DNA from: an uncultured Candidatus Saccharibacteria bacterium
GTDB taxonomy: Bacteria > Patescibacteriota > Saccharimonadia > Saccharimonadales > Saccharimonadaceae
Assembly: GCA_947304395.1 (NCBI GenBank)
Contig: CAMZBA010000004.1
Span: 29,530-93,529 of the forward strand
Direction of reading: 5' to 3'
Length of the DNA: 64,000 nt
In this document: positions 61,963 to 64,000 of the stretch, piece by piece
Layout: every line of letters starts with the position of its first letter
Numbering within the stretch: the stretch's first letter is position 1
The notes under the pieces: model-generated
The model's database searches: none
Seen by the model: only the letters and a program-made list of their open reading frames with translations
What the model was told of the DNA's origin: nothing
Translations under genes and position numbers: made by a program

Positions 61963-61992
61963 AAAAAAGAAGCCCCGTGAGGCTTCTTTTTT
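61963..61992. terminator. Bidirectional terminator between nusA and the 61991 gene
   Basis: AAAAAAGAAGCC, six-base loop, GGCTTCTTTTTT. Confidence 0.92.
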
Positions 61993-62236
61993 AGTTGTGA
62001 CTCTTTTTGTTGCATTTAACTGGCGCTTTTATGCCTGCCTGATTCATGGCGCGTTGCGCTTGCGCGTCCCCACATTCTTCTTGCGCTTCTTCGCCAGACG
62101 TGATAGTCAAAGTGTCACCATCTATGCGCTTCAGTATGGTTGAGGCCAGAATACCAATCATCACGATAATAAACAGGATAAAGAATGTATGGAGAACCTT
62201 ATTAACGCCTTTTGATGTTTTATCATTGCTATACAT
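61991..62236 (-). CDS. Small single-pass membrane protein
   Basis: 81 residues: one membrane segment (about 15-36), then a hydrophilic outer part (RIDGDTLTITSGEEAQEECGDAQAQRAMNQAG) with two cysteines about 20 residues apart (ECGD, KCNK). Family not recognised. TAAAAT lies nine bases before the ATG. Confidence 0.65.
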   Translation of the reverse strand: MYSNDKTSKGVNKVLHTFFILFIIVMIGILASTILKRIDGDTLTITSGEEAQEECGDAQAQRAMNQAGIKAPVKCNKKSHN

Positions 62237-62285
62237 TTTAGCTAAATTTTAGCACTGCTTATGTTTTTTATACAAGGTGGCAGCC

Positions 62286-63479
62286 TTAGTTTTTTAATTC
62301 GGCAAATTTTTCCGCCATAGTTGGATTGCCGCGCGTGAGTCGCTTAATTGTCAGGTCTTCGGCCTTATTATTGGCCAGACGAAGATTATTCTCGGAGCTC
62401 AAAAGCGCTTCTTTAGTCTTTTGAAGATGAGTAATAGTCTTGTCGATTTCCTCAATCGCAGTACTAAATTTTTTACTAGCAAGCTCATAGTTGCGCGCAA
62501 AAGCCTGCTTGAAGTTCTCCATATTTTCCTCAAAATGCGTAATATCGATATTTTGATTGCGCACTACGGCTAGCTCTTGCTTGTATTTTAAGGAGTTAAG
62601 TGCCGCATTACGCAGAAGTGTAATCATCGGAATAAAGAATTGTGGGCGAATCACATACATCTTGTCGTATCTGTAACTCACATCAACAATGCCAGTGTTA
62701 TAAAGTTCAGAATCAGCCTCTAGTAAAGTAACCAATACTGCATATTCGCAATTCTTTTCTTTGCGATCCTTATCAAGTTCTTTGAAGAAGTCTTCGTTTT
62801 TATGCTTCGTGGCGGTAGTTTCATTCTCATTCTTCATTTCAAACATAATCGAAACTATCTCGTTGCCCTGCCCGTCGTTTTCGCGATAAATATAGTCGCC
62901 TTTGCTACCAGTGCGCGCATCGTTGTCTTTTTCGAAATAAGCATTCTGAAATGCGGTCGCGCGCAAACGATTAAACTCCGTTTGGCAATGTTGCTCAAGT
63001 GATTCGCCGACCATTTTTGTGCTTAGCTTGGATTTGAGATCTTTGAGACGATCAATTTCTTCATCTTTGAGCTTTAGTGCGCCTTCGTATTGTGTTTTGA
63101 GGGCCGACTCGCGCAGCTTGACCTGTGCCGCCAACGACTCCTCGCGCAGCTTGGCTTCAGAAGTCTTCGTTCTGAGGTCGGACTTGGTCGATTCTAGCTC
63201 TCTTTCGACTGGAGCGAGCGCGCGTGCGACTGCAAGTTCCCTATCCGTATCGGCCTGTTTTAGCTTCGCCTCGAGCTCAGCAATCTTTTTCGTCTGTGCC
63301 GCTTCTTGCTTGGCGAGCGCCAAGTCTCTGTCGGCATGCGCCTGCTTTTCGACATCTTTCAAACGCGCATGTAACTCTTCTTCGAATTCCCTATTGCGAA
63401 CTTGACTCAAAATATCAGCATAGCTCGTATCGTCAACTTTAAAGGTTTTACCACAATGTGGACATTTTAGTTCTGCCAT
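62286..63479 (-). CDS. DUF2130 protein: zinc ribbon, coiled coil and nuclease-like domain
   Basis: 397 residues. N-terminal zinc knuckle CPHCGKTF (residues 5-12), then a long coiled coil (about 30-160), then the DUF2130 domain with [11 protein letters not shown] and [15 protein letters not shown]. The spaced Asp and ExK pattern is that of PD-(D/E)XK nucleases. A final coiled coil follows. The first zinc pair has only two cysteines visible, so a second pair may come from a partner. Function of the family unknown; a nucleic-acid role is likely. Confidence 0.85.
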   Translation of the reverse strand: MAELKCPHCGKTFKVDDTSYADILSQVRNREFEEELHARLKDVEKQAHADRDLALAKQEAAQTKKIAELEAKLKQADTDRELAVARALAPVERELESTKSDLRTKTSEAKLREESLAAQVKLRESALKTQYEGALKLKDEEIDRLKDLKSKLSTKMVGESLEQHCQTEFNRLRATAFQNAYFEKDNDARTGSKGDYIYRENDGQGNEIVSIMFEMKNENETTATKHKNEDFFKELDKDRKEKNCEYAVLVTLLEADSELYNTGIVDVSYRYDKMYVIRPQFFIPMITLLRNAALNSLKYKQELAVVRNQNIDITHFEENMENFKQAFARNYELASKKFSTAIEEIDKTITHLQKTKEALLSSENNLRLANNKAEDLTIKRLTRGNPTMAEKFAELKN

Positions 63480-63513
63480 ATATTCTCCGTATTTGTATAT
63501 ATTTTAACCTATA

Positions 63514-63542
63514 TTGATTTTTTGCGTATTCTGTGATATAAT
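63514..63542 (+). promoter_or_regulatory. Promoter of the 63593 gene
   Basis: TTGATT (63514-63519), 17 bases, TATAAT (63537-63542), preceded by TGTGA. Confidence 0.85.
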
Positions 63543-63592
63543 AATAAAAGCAGTTATTGCGTACATTAAACCCCCAAAAGAGAGGTGAAAAT

Positions 63593-63946
63593 ATGAGGGA
63601 CTTTTTTTATAACCTCGCCAACAAGTTCGAGGAGAACCCTGCAGACGCAGCTTCCACGCTTGCCGCTTATGTGCTTATTGGCTTCGGCGTTATCGGAGGA
63701 GGCATGTGGATCCTGGGAGCAATCTTTGGTCTGATGTGGCCTCCGATATTAGTGCTCTCCACCATAGGTAAGGTTGCCTTCGCTTACGGCGTAGCGGCTG
63801 CGGGTTGCTTCTTTGTCGCGTTCATAGCGATGACCGTTGCAAAAGCATTCGATGCACCCTATGAAGCCCACTACATCATCATATCCGTAGCGTTCATCGC
63901 CGGAATCGTGGCAACGGCATTCTACCATGGACTGCTGCTCCTGTAA
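63593..63946 (+). CDS. Small multi-pass membrane protein
   Basis: 117 residues from ATG 63593 (MRDFFYNLANKFEENP), with GAGAGGTGA upstream; the 63557 form adds twelve unsupported residues. Three hydrophobic segments (about 22-45, 50-80 and 90-113), rich in Gly and Ala. Family not recognised. Single-gene unit with promoter and terminator; codon use is more G/C-ending than in the DUF2130 gene beside it. Confidence 0.7.
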   Translation: MRDFFYNLANKFEENPADAASTLAAYVLIGFGVIGGGMWILGAIFGLMWPPILVLSTIGKVAFAYGVAAAGCFFVAFIAMTVAKAFDAPYEAHYIIISVAFIAGIVATAFYHGLLLL

Positions 63947-63953
63947 CCTCTTT

Positions 63954-63979
63954 GGCCTTCCTGAGTGAAGGCCTTTTTT
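63954..63979 (+). terminator. Terminator of the 63593 gene
   Basis: GGCCTTC, loop CTGAGT, GAAGGCC, then six T. Confidence 0.93.
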
Positions 63980-64000
63980 CATTTCTTATCAAAACGGGAA

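Overview
The window looks like part of a small, streamlined bacterial genome of the Candidate Phyla Radiation, most likely Candidatus Saccharibacteria (TM7) or a close relative. This rests on gene content read directly: compact, often overlapping operons, a short AlaRS, a baseplate-J-like membrane protein, a MoxR/Bat-type vWA operon and many small lineage-specific membrane proteins, with no biosynthetic pathways. Genetic code 11 is supported because several genes in tight operons end at TGA (41768-41770, 42237-42239, 43244-43246) and an intact release factor 2 gene is present.

Layout. 1-1000: start of clpC under a perfect CIRCE operator, divergent from a small secreted-type gene carrying two compensating frameshifts. 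996-4957: htpX, a membrane protein and ligA (minus). 4975-7119: an SF1 helicase reading frame broken only by two in-frame TGA codons. 7445-10125: two orphan genes, then an MFS transporter preceded by a 33-codon leader ORF and mutually exclusive hairpins. 10178-11371: tRNA-Cys, tRNA-Leu, uppS and tRNA-Gly. 11518-16343: orphans, a superoxide reductase / membrane protein / DsbA-like operon and a stomatin. 16420-23251: a PEP-synthase-like fragment, tandem Nudix, rarA, DUF167, galU, gpmI and tsaC. 23300-29359: a candidate ncRNA, obg, a LysM-CHAP hydrolase, mltG, ruvX and a baseplate-J-like protein. 29430-33299: a soluble histidine kinase, a response regulator with a long disordered tail, and rluB. 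33324-39032: ftsA-like, nucleoside phosphorylase, alaS, an orphan and mnmA. 39137-44966: PRTase-like protein plus MoxR/DUF58/vWA/vWA/TPR operon. 44978-49852: cysteine desulfurase, MFS-like protein, small proteins, tatD and a solo KwaB-like (DUF4868) protein. 49885-56255: ctpA, a coiled-coil CHAP hydrolase, ftsX, ftsE, prfB and truB. 56295-63979: small orphans, a thioredoxin-like protein, RNase J, a secreted paralogue pair, nusA, a DUF2130 nuclease-like protein and a membrane protein.

Functional themes. Cell-envelope remodelling is prominent: uppS, mltG, LysM-CHAP, CHAP coiled-coil with ftsEX, ctpA, galU. RNA biology is the second theme: mnmA with its cysteine desulfurase sulfur donor, tsaC, truB, rluB, rnj, nusA, alaS, prfB. 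A recurring architecture is a -10 box (TATAAT or TAAAAT) placed 6-9 nt before the ATG, which implies leaderless mRNAs for many core genes. Small orphan genes instead have strong Shine-Dalgarno sequences, their own TTGACT-N17-TATAAT promoters and their own terminators.

The most unusual observations are the helicase with two in-frame TGA codons, the leader-peptide/attenuator arrangement before the MFS gene, the cysteine-free LigA, two tRNAs with altered D-loop/T-loop contacts, three candidate ncRNAs with promoters and terminators, and the solo KwaB-like protein. All functional calls are by reading motifs, without database searches.
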